This document shows positions 1 to 13,200 of a stretch of 64,000 nt of DNA, piece after piece (the first letter of the stretch is position 1; every line of letters starts with the position of its first letter). The notes beneath the pieces are model-generated. The model did no database searches. It was given only the letters and a program-made list of their open reading frames with translations, and was not told the origin of the DNA. The position numbers and the translations under genes were made by a program. The DNA is from Bugula neritina (lineage: Eukaryota; Bryozoa; Gymnolaemata; Cheilostomatida; Bugulidae), in NCBI GenBank assembly GCA_964035545.1, contig OZ037766.1, positions 26,564,343-26,628,342 on the forward strand. The letters run 5' to 3'.

Positions 1-3000
1 ACTCAGTGTGTACAATTAGTACACTTCAGTGCTGCACTTTAATTGAAATCTAAACTATGTATTGAATAAGGAGACAGCTATAGCTAGATAAATTTATATA
101 AGTATTGAAATACTACTAACAACAGATAATTTAAGCTTAATAAGGAGAGCATATCATATTATATTGTTTGATTTGTGTAGAAACACTCTGGTCTAGTTTA
201 GTTGTGAATACTAACAGCTGTTGACCCAGTGCTTACCCTTTTCTGTTTATGACATAACATGATTCCAAGTTAGGTGTTACTAAGCTGAGCTATACATGTG
301 GTGCAACACATAGGGATTTATTAGAACTTAAGCTAAAATTTTCTGCCACAATATGCAGGCCGTTTTGTCATAAAAATTTTGCAATGTTATTATTACTAAA
401 AAATGTAACTCTTATTACCTAGACAAAAAGGCATGTATTATGTCAGGATATAACAATGAATGCATATATAAATTATTATTACAATTTTATGTAATTTTAT
501 AGTAACTTTAAAGGTTAACTTGCATTAGTTTTTTAGGTGACGGCAAAATACATTGCTGTAATATAAATTTACCAAAGATCAATTTTTTTCCTTTGAAAAT
601 TCTATTTAAACGCAAAAAATATATAATTTGGCAAAAGAGGGGATTGCAAGACTGCAGCTTTCATTAGTTTTGTTTCTCTTGTTTGTGAACTACACAGCCA
701 TGCGCACCCCACTTACAGCACCAGCAACAGCATACATATGCTGACTCTAGTAAAACATAGAGCAATGAGTGTGTAAGACCCTCATTCTGTTGCTAAACCT
801 GTCCTTCCTTTACGTTATTGCTCAAGTATGTCCTTGTGTATCATTCTTACATACCAGCTGCTCTAAACATGTTTCAAAAGTGAATACTGGTGCGAAAAGA
901 CTATTAAATGGCAATGTTTTATAAAAAGCGGACATAACTACTATAAAATGCTGCCAACTGCTATGTTAATAACATACTTAATAGATTCCTTAATATACAC
1001 TGGTTATGATAGCAGGTTAAGGAGGTAAGTATACTGAATCAATAGTTGTTAATGTATGCAGCTAATGAAGGGATTTGATAGTTTGATATATAATAAACAT
1101 TAGCAGCCATATGGTAATGAGCAGTATATTGCCCTCAATGCTTGTAGTATACTGCACTATATAAACTGTACAGTCTGTTGATATTTATACCACATAGTAT
1201 CAAGCTATAAGAAGTATGTGTGTTACTAAGCTATCTATAACTTTTTGTTTATTAATTTTTGATAAAATAAAAGAAAAACAACAAATTTTACCACTGCAGA
1301 AGTTTCTTTGTTATTCATATAATAATATATGGGAAACAGTTATGTTTAATCAGTGCATTTTATATGCAAATTTTGAATTGTCAAGTCTGGTTTAGTAGCT
1401 TGAGTTATTTGTATGTATACATTCTACTGGATAGATTCGTACGTCATCAGCGTATCAATTGTTTTACTGCAATGAATGTCTTTAAAAAATATCAATAGAA
1501 AAAAAGCTAGAAAAATTTATCTGTATAATAGTTAATGTATTTTTGATGATGTGTAGCAAAGACTGAAGCCTATATGGTATGTTATAAAATGTTGCCAAAA
1601 GCTACTGTAAGTGAAATGCGACAGCGTTAGCACTTTACCCAACCAAGCGGTTACACTATTAAGTATCATTAAAGAGTTGTTACCGATTTCGATTCTGCTA
1701 GGCATTAGAGTTGGTATAAGTTAATAAGCCTGAACTAATGAACTTCATTTTCTTTCAGGATTTTACTCGCATCTTGTATTATTAGAGAGCATAAGACTTG
1801 ACAGAATGTTTTACACTGTAAAGTATATTCTACAACACAGTAAGACTAATAACGCAATTACAAATACTTTAAATACAAAAACACATGATTTAACCTTACA
1901 TAAAACATTCACAACACAGGTTTTTCTTTTTGCACCATGGACTTGATTTGTCTGATAAATACATATGCTTGTCCTAGGTATTGCTTTTTGGTGATATGAA
2001 GAATGTTGAACGTCAAAGTTTACTCCATGCCCATTTTTGTCTTTTCAAAATTATGTTATACTGACGCAGCATACGTAAACTATAAATAAACTCACGCAAT
2101 TTTACAGTCACTATACTCTTACAGAAAGGGTCTTTTTAAAGTGGGCTAAGGACTTATTCAGATGAGGCACAGGAGCAATTATGACTGAATACTCTTCCTA
2201 GTATTACCAATAGCCTTTTCTGGGGTTTGAACCCATGACTTCAGGTTTACTAAGCCAGCGCTCTAACCCCTAGACCATGGCCGCTTCGCTACACAGCAAA
2301 CATAGACCGTGAATGCTATATCAAATTTATAATATTTACAAGTTGCAATGCATGTGCCATTTTCTACTTAAAATTACGCAATTAAATAAACTGAATATCT
2401 TTTCAAGCACTTAACATCTAGACAACTAAATAACTTTCAAACATATACACCAAGTAAGCCGATGTGTATACTAGTTTTTATGCCAATAGTTACTAGTATG
2501 TATGTGAACAGCTTTACCTGTTTACTGAGCTAAATCCATTAAGTGCAATGAATAAATGACATGAAGTTCAGAAAATTTGAAGTTTTTAAAACTATATTGC
2601 TAAAGATAAATTATTTAAAAAGTTAAAAAGTCATTATTGCATGTTAAAATTAGATTTTGTGAAGTCATAAAATTTGGGCAATCTCTTTTTAAAAAAGGTA
2701 TATCTTTTAAAAATTATTTAGAATAAAATAAAACCATAACCCTTTAAAAAAGCAAGTTGCTTTATATATATAATGTAATAAAATGTCTTGAATAGAAAAG
2801 GCAGGTGCAGCAATAGGGAAGTTGAGAAAAGTCTCCGTTTTGAATTAGAAATAGAGCAAAAAAAAGTTACGTTCTTGCAAAAGTTTCAATTCATGTCCTA
2901 AACCAAAATTTATTAAGAAAATTAAAGAACTTGGGCTATTAAAATTTCTCCACTACTGCAGGTAAATAGCAATCTGTCAGTGCACTATAATATTTTTTGT

Positions 3001-3115
3001 GAATCTTAATGCACGATTCTCTATATAATATACTAAAATCTTTCAAGAAACATATTTGAAACTCAAATTAACAAAGGTATTATGCAGCAGGAAATAGTGA
3101 CTTTTTGACTGGCAA
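1..3115. other. Intergenic, no gene recognised
   Basis: AT-rich sequence with no open frame that I can link to a protein family and no convincing chain of splice sites. It holds one minus-strand SINE (2102-2286) and the putative poly(A) signal of the next gene (AATAAA on the minus strand, 2909-2914). A distal exon or untranslated region of a gene outside the window cannot be excluded. Confidence 0.5.
2102..2286 (-). mobile_element. tRNA-derived SINE, copy 1
   Basis: Reading the minus strand, the head carries a pol III A box (TGGTCTAGGGG) followed by a B box (GGTTCAAACCC) about 40 bases later. A shared body follows (GGCTATTGGTAATACTAGG type, then an ATAATTGCTCC-like block), ending near a GTGACTGTAAA motif. 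The same head and body occur at 9582, 52091 and 52822-53023. There is no cloverleaf with a 3' acceptor stem, so it is a SINE rather than a tRNA gene. Confidence 0.8.
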
Positions 3116-4611
3116 TTATCCATTATAGCAACTATAATAGAAATATGCCTCGAGAATGTCTCCTGCAACTCTTCTGAACGGTACAAAGTGCCACTCTGGT
3201 GCCTCCTGGTTGCTATGCTTTGATCCATAGTCCCTGCTTATCTCTGTCTTGTAATCCACTGAAATATTACCAGCATAATAATTATTCTTCACACCTACAT
3301 TAGTTACAATGATTTTGCACTGTTGTATGTGTCATCTAGCAGAGCTAGTTGCTAAATGATAGTTTCTAGGTGCTAGTTGCTAGGCACTAGTTGCTAGTTG
3401 CTAGACACTAGTTTCTAGTTGCTAGGCACTTGGTGCTAGTTGCTAGGTGCTAGATGCTATTAGCTAGTTGCTAAGCACTATTGTCAATAGCGCTTTAAAA
3501 AATTAAATAATTTACTGCACTCTAACATTATTTTATTACGATATGATACTCACTAGCATGTCTCAACGCTCTATGGATATCAGAAATTTCTTTTGTTGTT
3601 AATTTTTCTGCCATTTCACTTCTAATTTTCTCTGGCAGAACATGCTTTCTGGTCTCGGAGTACCCCAACCTTTCTACAACATCAACAGTGTTCTCAGTCT
3701 ACAATCACAATTAAACTCTATGACTGCAATCACGAATTTTGTGCTAAACATACTATATGCTATGTTACAATTATTATTCACAGTAGAATTCGCCGAAAAC
3801 ACTTGGCTAAAAATTAGAAGAAAAGAAAACCAGCACTCAACTGAAAGTGATCAGATACAATCAGTTGTCATGTGTTTAAAAGTGAGCTGAAAATTAAATC
3901 TGGCCGGTGATGTATTGAAAAGTTATAAAACTATTTATCCAGTTTTATTACAAGTAGTTTAAGGTAACCAGTTTACTCCATTGATTGTTTGCAGTATTTT
4001 GTTGTATATTTTGTTGTTATTGTATAAGTGACTGCTTCTATTACAGGTTTATATTGTGGTTTAGACTATAGTGTAAAATTCTCAACACCTACACATGCTC
4101 AGGCTTAAGTACTGCTTGAAAGGATACATACAGTAAAAGTAAATCAAGCAAAAACTTTCTAATTTGACTGTTTAGAATCTGTTTATTGATGTATCAATGG
4201 TGTATAGAAATTATGCAGTCTCTCAAATGATTTCGAAAAAATTTTCATTTGATCCGGTAACGTAAAATTTATAGAGTAAAATTTCAACAGTTTAGCTCTC
4301 AAACCTAGTGTGCTAACTATTGAAGCCACAATTAAGATGGTCACCAGAAAACCTTATTGTGGTTAGCTTTCAGAACTTTTTCTGCTATATAAGCTTTTCC
4401 CCCAATCACTAGGCATGCTAAGTAAAGTTTGGTGTTAAGCTACTTTTTAAGTTACCAATACATAACATGACTTACTCAGATATATAGCTGTCTGGTCAGA
4501 AGGAGTACAGTGGTAAAGCTTGTTGTCTCTCTCCTGTACTTCTAAGCTATACATGAAGTACATAAAAGCTCCAAACGCTATGGCAACTGGAATCTGTTGA
4601 ACGTCAATCAT
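3116..4611 (-). CDS. Unrecognised small single-pass membrane protein (118 aa, 3 exons)
   Basis: I do not recognise the family. Three exons join in frame: 4476-4611, 3554-3631 and 3116-3258 (357 nt, 118 residues plus stop). All junctions are GT-AG (donors GTAAGT and GTGAGT). The start is the ATG at 4611; no upstream in-frame ATG is seen nearby. Residues about 7-24 form a hydrophobic segment (IPVAIAFGAFMYFMY), consistent with a signal anchor. The rest is soluble and charged, with a short helical stretch (AEKLTTKEISDIHRALRHA) and an aromatic C-terminus. An AATAAA lies about 200 nt past the stop (2909-2914). The size and N-terminal anchor would suit a small mitochondrial or ER membrane subunit, but this is only inference. 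An additional 5' coding exon is possible. Confidence 0.55.
3340..3490. repeat. Degenerate minisatellite (TAGTTGCTAGGTGC type)
   Basis: Many imperfect iterations of TAGTTGCTAGGCAC/TAGTTGCTAG with a unit of about 7-14 bp. It lies in the intron between the second and third exons of the 118-residue gene. Confidence 0.75.
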
Positions 4612-7201
4612 ATTCTTTATGTTTAGTCTTGGTCTCAATTATGGCTACAACAGCAAATACGCTCACTAATAAAATGAGCTGAATGCAAATTACTGACAAT
4701 CATAGAGGTGCAGAGGTGAGCATTTTTGCTTAGCTTGAGTTTATACTTTTTGCTTTGGTGTTTAGGGGTTGATTGTTTTATTCTAAAAACTCGAGCAACT
4801 TTTTATTCAGCAGCCAGCATTAAAAACTTTTATTCTACACCTACCTTTTAATGTAGCACCTAGGCAACGTACACTTGATAATTGAATTCACTAAAACGAC
4901 AGTAAATTAACATACGTAGTCATATTTATGTAATTGTTTGAATTAATGTGTTGAAATGTGTTTACATTCCAAGGATCTCATAGTTGAGAAACAAGAATGC
5001 CCAACACTTGGAGTTGCAGTATATGCATAAGTTAACGCAATTTGTATCTAGTAGTTAAATTACTTAACAGTTTACCTTATAGCTCAAGACACTGCGTAGT
5101 TTATAATGTGACCTTTACATACCTTTAAGCTGCAGTCACTGTTTACCTGTTGCTGCTAAGTGCGTGTTGTACTGGTACTAAACTGTAAGTTGAAATTGTT
5201 GCAGCTAAGCAGGTAATGCTGATAGGGGTAAATTCCTAAGCTATGCTAGCTGCCAATACTTTAGCAGGGAATTCCCCCATGCCCTTTTGAACTGTAAACT
5301 CATGATAGTACAATAGTATCAAGTAAAATGTACTAGCATAAGTATACAGTGTTCAGGTTTATAGCGATATTTGCAAAGTTGAGATAGCTAATAACTCATT
5401 ATCAAGAAATTACATATGTTATTATTCTTATTATAAAAGTAAGATAGTCTAACAATATAATTAAACTAAATATTTCAAAAATTGAATTGTTCAACAGCTC
5501 TTAAAGTTAAAACCACTGATTATATTCATTTTTTTACAAATTATAACAGTAATTGCTGTTGAGTACTACTTCAGTTGAAAAAGATCTCAATTGGTCATCC
5601 CTGAGTGACTAGTCTGAGGTTTTAAGAAGTTTACAAATTTCCTACAACTTTTCAAACTTACACAAACTGTACAAGCTTCATTCGAAAGCTGTGACTGTTG
5701 AGAGGCAATGTGAACCAAGGAAATGCAATGAATGCAATATCAAAATTAGTTGTACTATATCGGTGCAATAGGTTGGTGTAGAATGAGATAGGTGCACTTT
5801 CAACAAATTTGGCTGATAAAATCTAATGATCAAATTTTTCAATATAGTATTTTGAAAGTTCTGTCCAACAGTTCAGCATAATATATGAAGAGTGTCGGAT
5901 CACCGTCCAACACTTTCAGCCCCTGTCTAACAGTAAATTTGTACACAGAGATTTCTACACGACAGCAAATGTTGGTGAAGCTCATCCAATAGAAGTGTGA
6001 GAGCTTTTAACAAATTACTGCATCTCATTGTGTATAATAAAGGAAGCAACCTTTCACCAGCTGCATACAACTTGTCTGTTATTACCAGTTTGACAATTGA
6101 TATTTTTGAGTAAATACAGTTTATTATTATTGACAATATGCTATATAAAACAGCATTCTTTTACTTTCTTAGAAAGCAACAGCAGGCTGTTATTGCCTTT
6201 TGGCCATATTAACATAATTATTTAAATGTGTTGCAATAGTGAAAAAACCAAGCCGTCTATTAATTGTGCAAGATAAAACCTCACATTTAGATATGAATTA
6301 CATTAGAAATTTATAAAATTTGTATAATTTGTTGCATAAATTCACCGAATTTGTCTTTTTTGTTTCATTGTACATAGGTGGCTTAGAAATTTGAAGTTTG
6401 AACTAGCATATTGGCACAATTTTCTGGATATTCCAAGATGGCTGCAATTAACTGCCCCATTTATTAATGCTTTACCTCAAGAAGCCATAGAAAAACAATT
6501 ACTTGTTTGCAAAAACAATAGATATTATATCATTTTCAGCATGGCATATATTTTATTGCATATATGTCAACCATACTATGATTACAGGGTGTACCAGTAG
6601 AAAAAAAACATTTTAAAGGGAACATTGGTAAATTACTTCAAGGTCAAGTCGATTAAAACAAGAATGTGTATATTACATTATAATGACTAAATTATGAGAC
6701 CAGATACTGAAGATGGGCTATGGAGTTACAGTGAGGGGTGGTGAAGTAAAACACTGGGCTCGGTAACATAACAAAATGGCAGAATAAAATATTGTTTGCA
6801 CAAAATATTAGTGATTTAATATTTGTAACTATAAATAAACATGAATAGAGTCGCTGTAAAGCAGAAGATTACTGGCCCATCAACTGGTGTGATGGTAGCA
6901 TCTTATATCAACTACAGAGCATACAATATGGCTGCTGCATAGATATTCTGTATTAATTATAATTCATTTACTGAGAAAGCAGATTTCTGTGTGTATAGTA
7001 TCCATAATTACATAACTATTCAGTAAGAAATGGAGGAGAATTGTTTGTTGTTTAAGTAACTGGATGGTCCACAGATCTTCACAAATACACTGTGTAAATA
7101 GTTGAGTTAACTGCAGCTATTTCTTAGTTATTTTACAGTTTACTTTAAACTCCCTTCACGAGTTACTAAAATATTCACAATCAGCTGCTTCTGGGAGGTG
7201 C
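4612..7201. other. Intergenic, no gene recognised
   Basis: AT-rich DNA between the small membrane-protein gene and the importin-5 stop codon. The open frames here (for example at 5927-6136 and 6391-6600) have no recognisable domains, no supporting splice context and biased composition. Part of it should be importin-5 3' UTR and the promoter of the 118-residue gene. Confidence 0.5.
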
Positions 7202-10200
7202 CTAGCTGTTCATAGTTGTGTATAACGCTTCCTTCAGACTGGGTTCAAGACTAGACACACAGGCTTGTAGCACCTCACCATTACTCTGCAATAGAAGCAA
7301 GTAAGTAGACAACTCCTAAAGAGCGTATAGTATACTAACAGTGGGATATACACAGCTTGTATTCGGATTATCTATTTCCTGTGTGTTATGTGAGCAGCTA
7401 ATAATATGCAAGTTACTAGTTCATATATCACATAACCTCGTGCACTAAAGACCTATTTCGTATGATAAAAAATCGTATCATGAAAATACACAACTGTCAA
7501 GAGAAGTATTCAGAGTCAATTTATTACATTTATTTGGACTAACACTGCAGTAGGCAACTTAGCATTAATTTTGTCTTGGAATATTGCCATACTTACACAC
7601 CACATGCTTTTAAGCAAGTCTAAAGGTGTATGAATCTCATTTTAGATATCAAATGTAATAAAAATAAAATAAAATTGTCATGAATGAATTTTATGGTGCC
7701 AAATATGATAAAATATATAATACTGCACAAACAATATAAATAGATATAAGTTATAAAGAAACTACTCATAAGGATTTCTATTGTAGCACAAATTTATCTG
7801 ATAATAAACATGAAGTGACACAAAGGTTAGGCTACAGATAGAGATTTCATTCCAAACTCTTAGCTAATAAAACACAGATAAAACTGACCTGTAGTGAAGC
7901 TATGCAAGTCTTTAGTTTGTTGTACACTTCCGAGTCTTTAGAGAAAAGCTCGAGACAGAAGGCTTGAGCAATGACGGTCACCAGGTGAGGCAGGTTACAC
8001 CCGTTCTCTCCGAACAAACCCGCGTGTTGCCTGCAAGAGCTTGTACATTGTATCTACTGCATAGATGACCAGAAGGAAACTCGTATCTCAAACATAACCT
8101 CCAACTTTTGACGAGTCACAAACAATTGTATAAACAACTTACTGTGAATGCCTAGTCAGTTAATTTGTATCAACTACGAGTATATCAACCAGCTCTGGTT
8201 AGCTCACTACTCACCATACACATTCATACAAATTACACACAGAGAAGGAATACTACAAGGTGTACTCACGATTCAAACAGGTCACAGAAGTAGCCGTAGA
8301 CATGTTCAGCTTCATCTGTGTCTTCAGAAACAGGCAGCCAGGAGAGCCAGAGTGGTATGACCTCGTTGGGGTCCACAACTCCTGTGGTAATATGTTACAC
8401 AATTACATATTACGATAATATACGTTGTATATGCTTTCTATACACTAAATATTACGATAATATACGTTGTATATGCTTTCTATACACTACATATTACGAT
8501 AATATACGTTTATATGCCCACATATTACAATAATACGTTGTACATGACAAGGATAGATTACATATTGCCCAATTTACTGTCAACTATGTAATTTCTGCTT
8601 AATGTAAAATGATGTCATAATACAATATGATAAATATTAAAATATTCAGATATCAGCAAACAAATGAAAGCTCATTTGATAGGTCAGTTGCACAGAACAC
8701 AGAGGTGGTCACAAGATCTATCCCACAAAAACCAAAAGTTTAACGCAAAGTTGTGGCCTATAATATATATGTAGAAAACATAAAATCCATTTATTAAAAT
8801 TCTGTGGTTATAACGACCATTAAGAAATATACTCCAGACGAGATACTTCAACTTACCCTGAGTGTATTTACATATTTTAGTTATCGCTGAGATGGCATTT
8901 TCAGCTGCAAAAACATTTTCGACATTTCGAGCCTCGGTGTCCTGTACCATGTTTACCAATAGAGGGACTATGCCTACAACGCCACAACTAAAGTTATTAC
9001 TGGAATAATAGAGATGTCATAGAGACATGGCTAAGAAGATGACACAGTTAGATTTCCTTCAGACAATATTTCATTCATGAAAAGTGTTACTTATAAAAAG
9101 TAAATAGTATGCATTTGCCCCTTGCTAGCCTTAGGGTGATTAAATTTACACGAAATAAATGTTGTAACAGCACCTTACAACTCCCACAGCCTAAATCAAG
9201 ATAATCGGTAGCCAAGAATTTATGACATTTCTATTTACATTACAATAAAAATGAACAGAAAACTCCAAACCTAAAAGTTCACAGTTGCAGGTTAGTAAGA
9301 CAAATGTTCACTAACTGTTGGGTAGACCAAACCCGAGACCTAAACTCACCTTTTAGTGTTTCAGTGAAAGCATTCTGTCCGCACATGGCCATGACCCCGG
9401 CGCCATAGGCCGCAGCTTGCCGCACCTCCGGCTGTTTGTCTGAGAGAGAGGCTACCAGAGCCTGGACGTAGTACTCGTTGTACTTAGCAGCAGCCTGCGA
9501 CAGCATAGCAAACTTTGTCAACAGTTGAAATAACAGTCAAGGTGACTGGATGATGTAATAATAAGACGAAAGGTCATAACTGGGAGCAGCTGTAGTCTAG
9601 GAGTTAGAGGAAATGGCTTAGCAAAGGCTATTGGTGATTTTAGGGAAGGCAATCATTCATAGAAAACACAATAGGAAATAAGTTCTTTTCCTCAGGGGTT
9701 CTCACAGGGACAGTGACTATAAACCCAAGCAAGTTTTCTATTAGGCCACAATCAAATGTAAGGTACAATAATGTAACATTTCGATATAGTTTGAGTAACT
9801 GCTTTCCAGAGTAATGGTGTGTGCCGTAACAAAAGAGCACACAGCATAGACCTAGCATTAAGAGTACTGTACTTACGGAACGGGCACACACCCCCCCCCC
9901 CCCTGCTGTGAAGAACAGTGTACTTACCGGGCCGGCATATTCCAGCAGATCATCAAAGATACAGAGACCCCACTGTCTGTCTGACCACAGGCTATCACTC
10001 TTGAGCAGTCTCACAAAATGGCCGAGGAGCTGATCGAACAGAGGCAGGAAGTCAATGCCCATCGTACCGAAGAGGGCGTGTATGATGTCGGATATCTTAG
10101 AAAGTATGTAGACGTCTTCTTCATCCTGCAAGTTAGACACCGTGTCTTATAATGCATGTTAAACCACGCCCCTACTGTGGTAAACCACGCCCCTACTGTG

Positions 10201-13200
10201 TTAAACCACGCCCCTACTGTGTTAAACCACTCCCCTACTGTATTAAACCACGCCCCTACTGTATTAAACCACTCATCTACTATATTAAACCACTCCCCTA
10301 CTATATTAAACCACGCCCCTACTGTGTTAAACCACGCCCCTCCTGTGTTAAACCACTCATCTACTATATTAAACCACTCCCCTACTATATTAAACCACGC
10401 CCCTCCTGTATTAAACCACTTCCCTACTGTATTAAACCCTTTCCTACTGTATTAAACCCTTTCCTACTGTATTAAACCACCCCCCCACTATATTAGCCCA
10501 CTTTCCTGACTGCTTTCGAAGACCCATACCTTCCATAGAAATGAGTGACAGCATTTAGTCAACTACAGTAACCTGGCAGAGACATCTCACCGCGTTACAC
10601 AGATTCTCCTCCACATCGTCATCATAGTCTTCGTCCTTTCTCTGCTCCTGACGCTCCTCCTGGTGTTTGAAGTGACCGTTGAGCAGATTTATCATGATAT
10701 TCAACAGCTCCTGTAGATGGGCCTGGCTGAGTGCCCCCTTACCCCGTCTTTCTATGCACTACAGTGTTCGAGAATAGGGTAGAGTTGTAGAGGTAAAAGA
10801 TTAACTAAGATAAATAATATTTTAGGCATAATTTAAAAATCATTCACCGAATACATCAGTTAAATATGAAGCATTCTTATTATAGAGCTCATTACATATA
10901 TAATGCCCCGAACTCAGGTGGTGCAACACAAATCTACATGAACACTAAAAGGAGAAAGCGCTGGGACATACTTGGGCTAGAGAGCTCATTACTTCAGCCT
11001 GTATATCTTTCTCTGGCTCAGACTCTATGGCTTTGAGGAGGCTGGGTGCGATGAAGTCCCACATGTTTTGTACATACTCTAAGGATAAAAGAGCAGACAA
11101 CTTCGTTATAAACTTATCTAATATATAATAAACGGCAATGACTATAATGCTCCCTTCGTATCTCACTAAGCTGCCGGTCCCAAAACCTTAATTCGTGGCA
11201 TAGCAGAATACAGGACTAAACTCAACTAATGAATTCGTTAAATTCGTCCATTTTGTCCCTATACCCACACATGCATAAACCACAAAATAAAGGTCCAAGC
11301 CCTTTCCATGACATGCATTTAAATGGTAGTGTCAGTACTAAGTAGCTAGTAATACAGTGTGAGTAGCTAGTAATACAGTGTAAGTATCTAGTAATACAGT
11401 GTAAGTAGCTAGTAATACAGTGTGAGTAGCTAGTGATACAGTGTGAGTAGCTAGTAATACAGTGTGAGTAGCTAGTGATACAGTGTAAGTATCTAGTAAT
11501 ACCGTGCCAATATCTAGTAATACAGTTATCGTACCTGGTCCTTGTATCTTTGCACAATCTAGAAGATACGGAAGGGATTCAGCAGCAGCAATACGACAAT
11601 CATCATGGAAATAAAATTTTAGAAGTGGAACCATAATCTCTACCACCTATAAACATGCAAGCATAAACAGTGAGCTGTAAGGTACACAAGAGCTCTGTTA
11701 GCTGTAAAACCATGTATAGACAAGGCACTACTCCAAGTGTGAACTTCTACATCATTTAGCATAATTATTCCAGGTTTTTATTCCTGGCCATATACATGTA
11801 TTATCAACACACACAGCTATGACGTAAGAATTTAAGAATTAGAAGGGCAAAGAAGACACTAGTGGCTTGTAAATACGTCTCCACGCACCCACCTCCTTAG
11901 TGTACGGAGAGAAGCCCTCCTTCAGTTCCCTCGCGTAACACACCAACATCTGACAGGCTGTTGCCTTGTCCTCCAGACCAGCTGTCTTGATTCCAAAGTT
12001 CTGTTGATCTCCGAGAGTTACAAACTGCCAGTCCGTATCGTTAGCCAGTGATTGCATCTCATCAGTGTCCAGAACAGCCACCTGCAATGGGTTGTCAAGA
12101 GAGCGTGTATAGCTTGTCACTATATTTACTGCTACCACTACCAACTAGTGTCACTGCAACAATTACCATCAGGGCATATAATCATTGCTGGAATAACCAT
12201 TGCTGCAAACATAGGCATCATTGTTATAACCACAACTGGTAAAACTGTAGCTAAAATTATACAACTATCAAAAATGCTGTTCACATATATCAAGACACAC
12301 TGTTAGGTCCCACAAAACTCTCTATTGTGTAGAGATTGAGTAGAAAACGATTGACGAAAGCATTAGATGAAAGGTCAGTAGACATTTGTACTGCTAGCGT
12401 ACCTCTGGTTTGATGTTGGCGGCTTTCAGTACAGGCGGCATGACCATGGGTAGGTACTGCTCAAACTCTGGCCCCAGGATCTTGCACATTCTAGCCCAGG
12501 CAGAGATGAGGTAGGAGACCTGATAGTATAAACATACATATTCTAGTGTGAATATATGATAGAGTTTAATGTTTATACTCTAGCTTATATAGTGTGAATA
12601 CTACAATGCAACGCTCTCAGTGAATGTAATAGGATATGTATATATTCTAGTGTATACTATGTATAATATAGTGCATATAATGTAATTGATGACACAGCGT
12701 ATAATTAGAAGTGATGTAATGTATACATAATGTTAGTAAAAGGAAGACAAACCAAGTCATAGAGTACAAATGTACATCAGTGAACTTAACCTGCTAGTAA
12801 CCTACTATGAACCAACCTAACAGTACTAAGATAGAAGAAATGCACAGAACACAGCATTATCAAACAAATAGCTCTCCTGTAGAGCTGGGATATTTTTTCA
12901 AATAAGTAAAAAAAGTTAGCTAAACTTGTACAAGTATTTTAAGTATTCCACCACAAAATCAAGTCTGCCAATAATTTCCTCGCACGCCCCTGGAAAGGCG
13001 CCATATTGTACTTTAGTGAAAGAATCAGCTAGACCTGACGGAAAAACAGAGAGAAGTATGGAAGACTACCTGAGGATCATCATCAGCCAGTTCCTGTCCA
13101 GTCTGAGAGGCCAGAAGAAGACTCATCACGTCTCCACAGTCCTGCATGAACTTCTCCTTCCCTGAAAGCAGAACAGGTGTGTAACAAGGGTAGACTGAGC

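Noticed and set aside
8148-8533. Plus-strand frames over importin-5 exon 23
   Set aside because: Antisense shadow of the exon and of the adjacent AT-rich repeat.
10152-10475. Open frames with [10 protein letters not shown]-like repeats
   Set aside because: Produced by the 21-bp intronic minisatellite of importin-5; no splice or start context.
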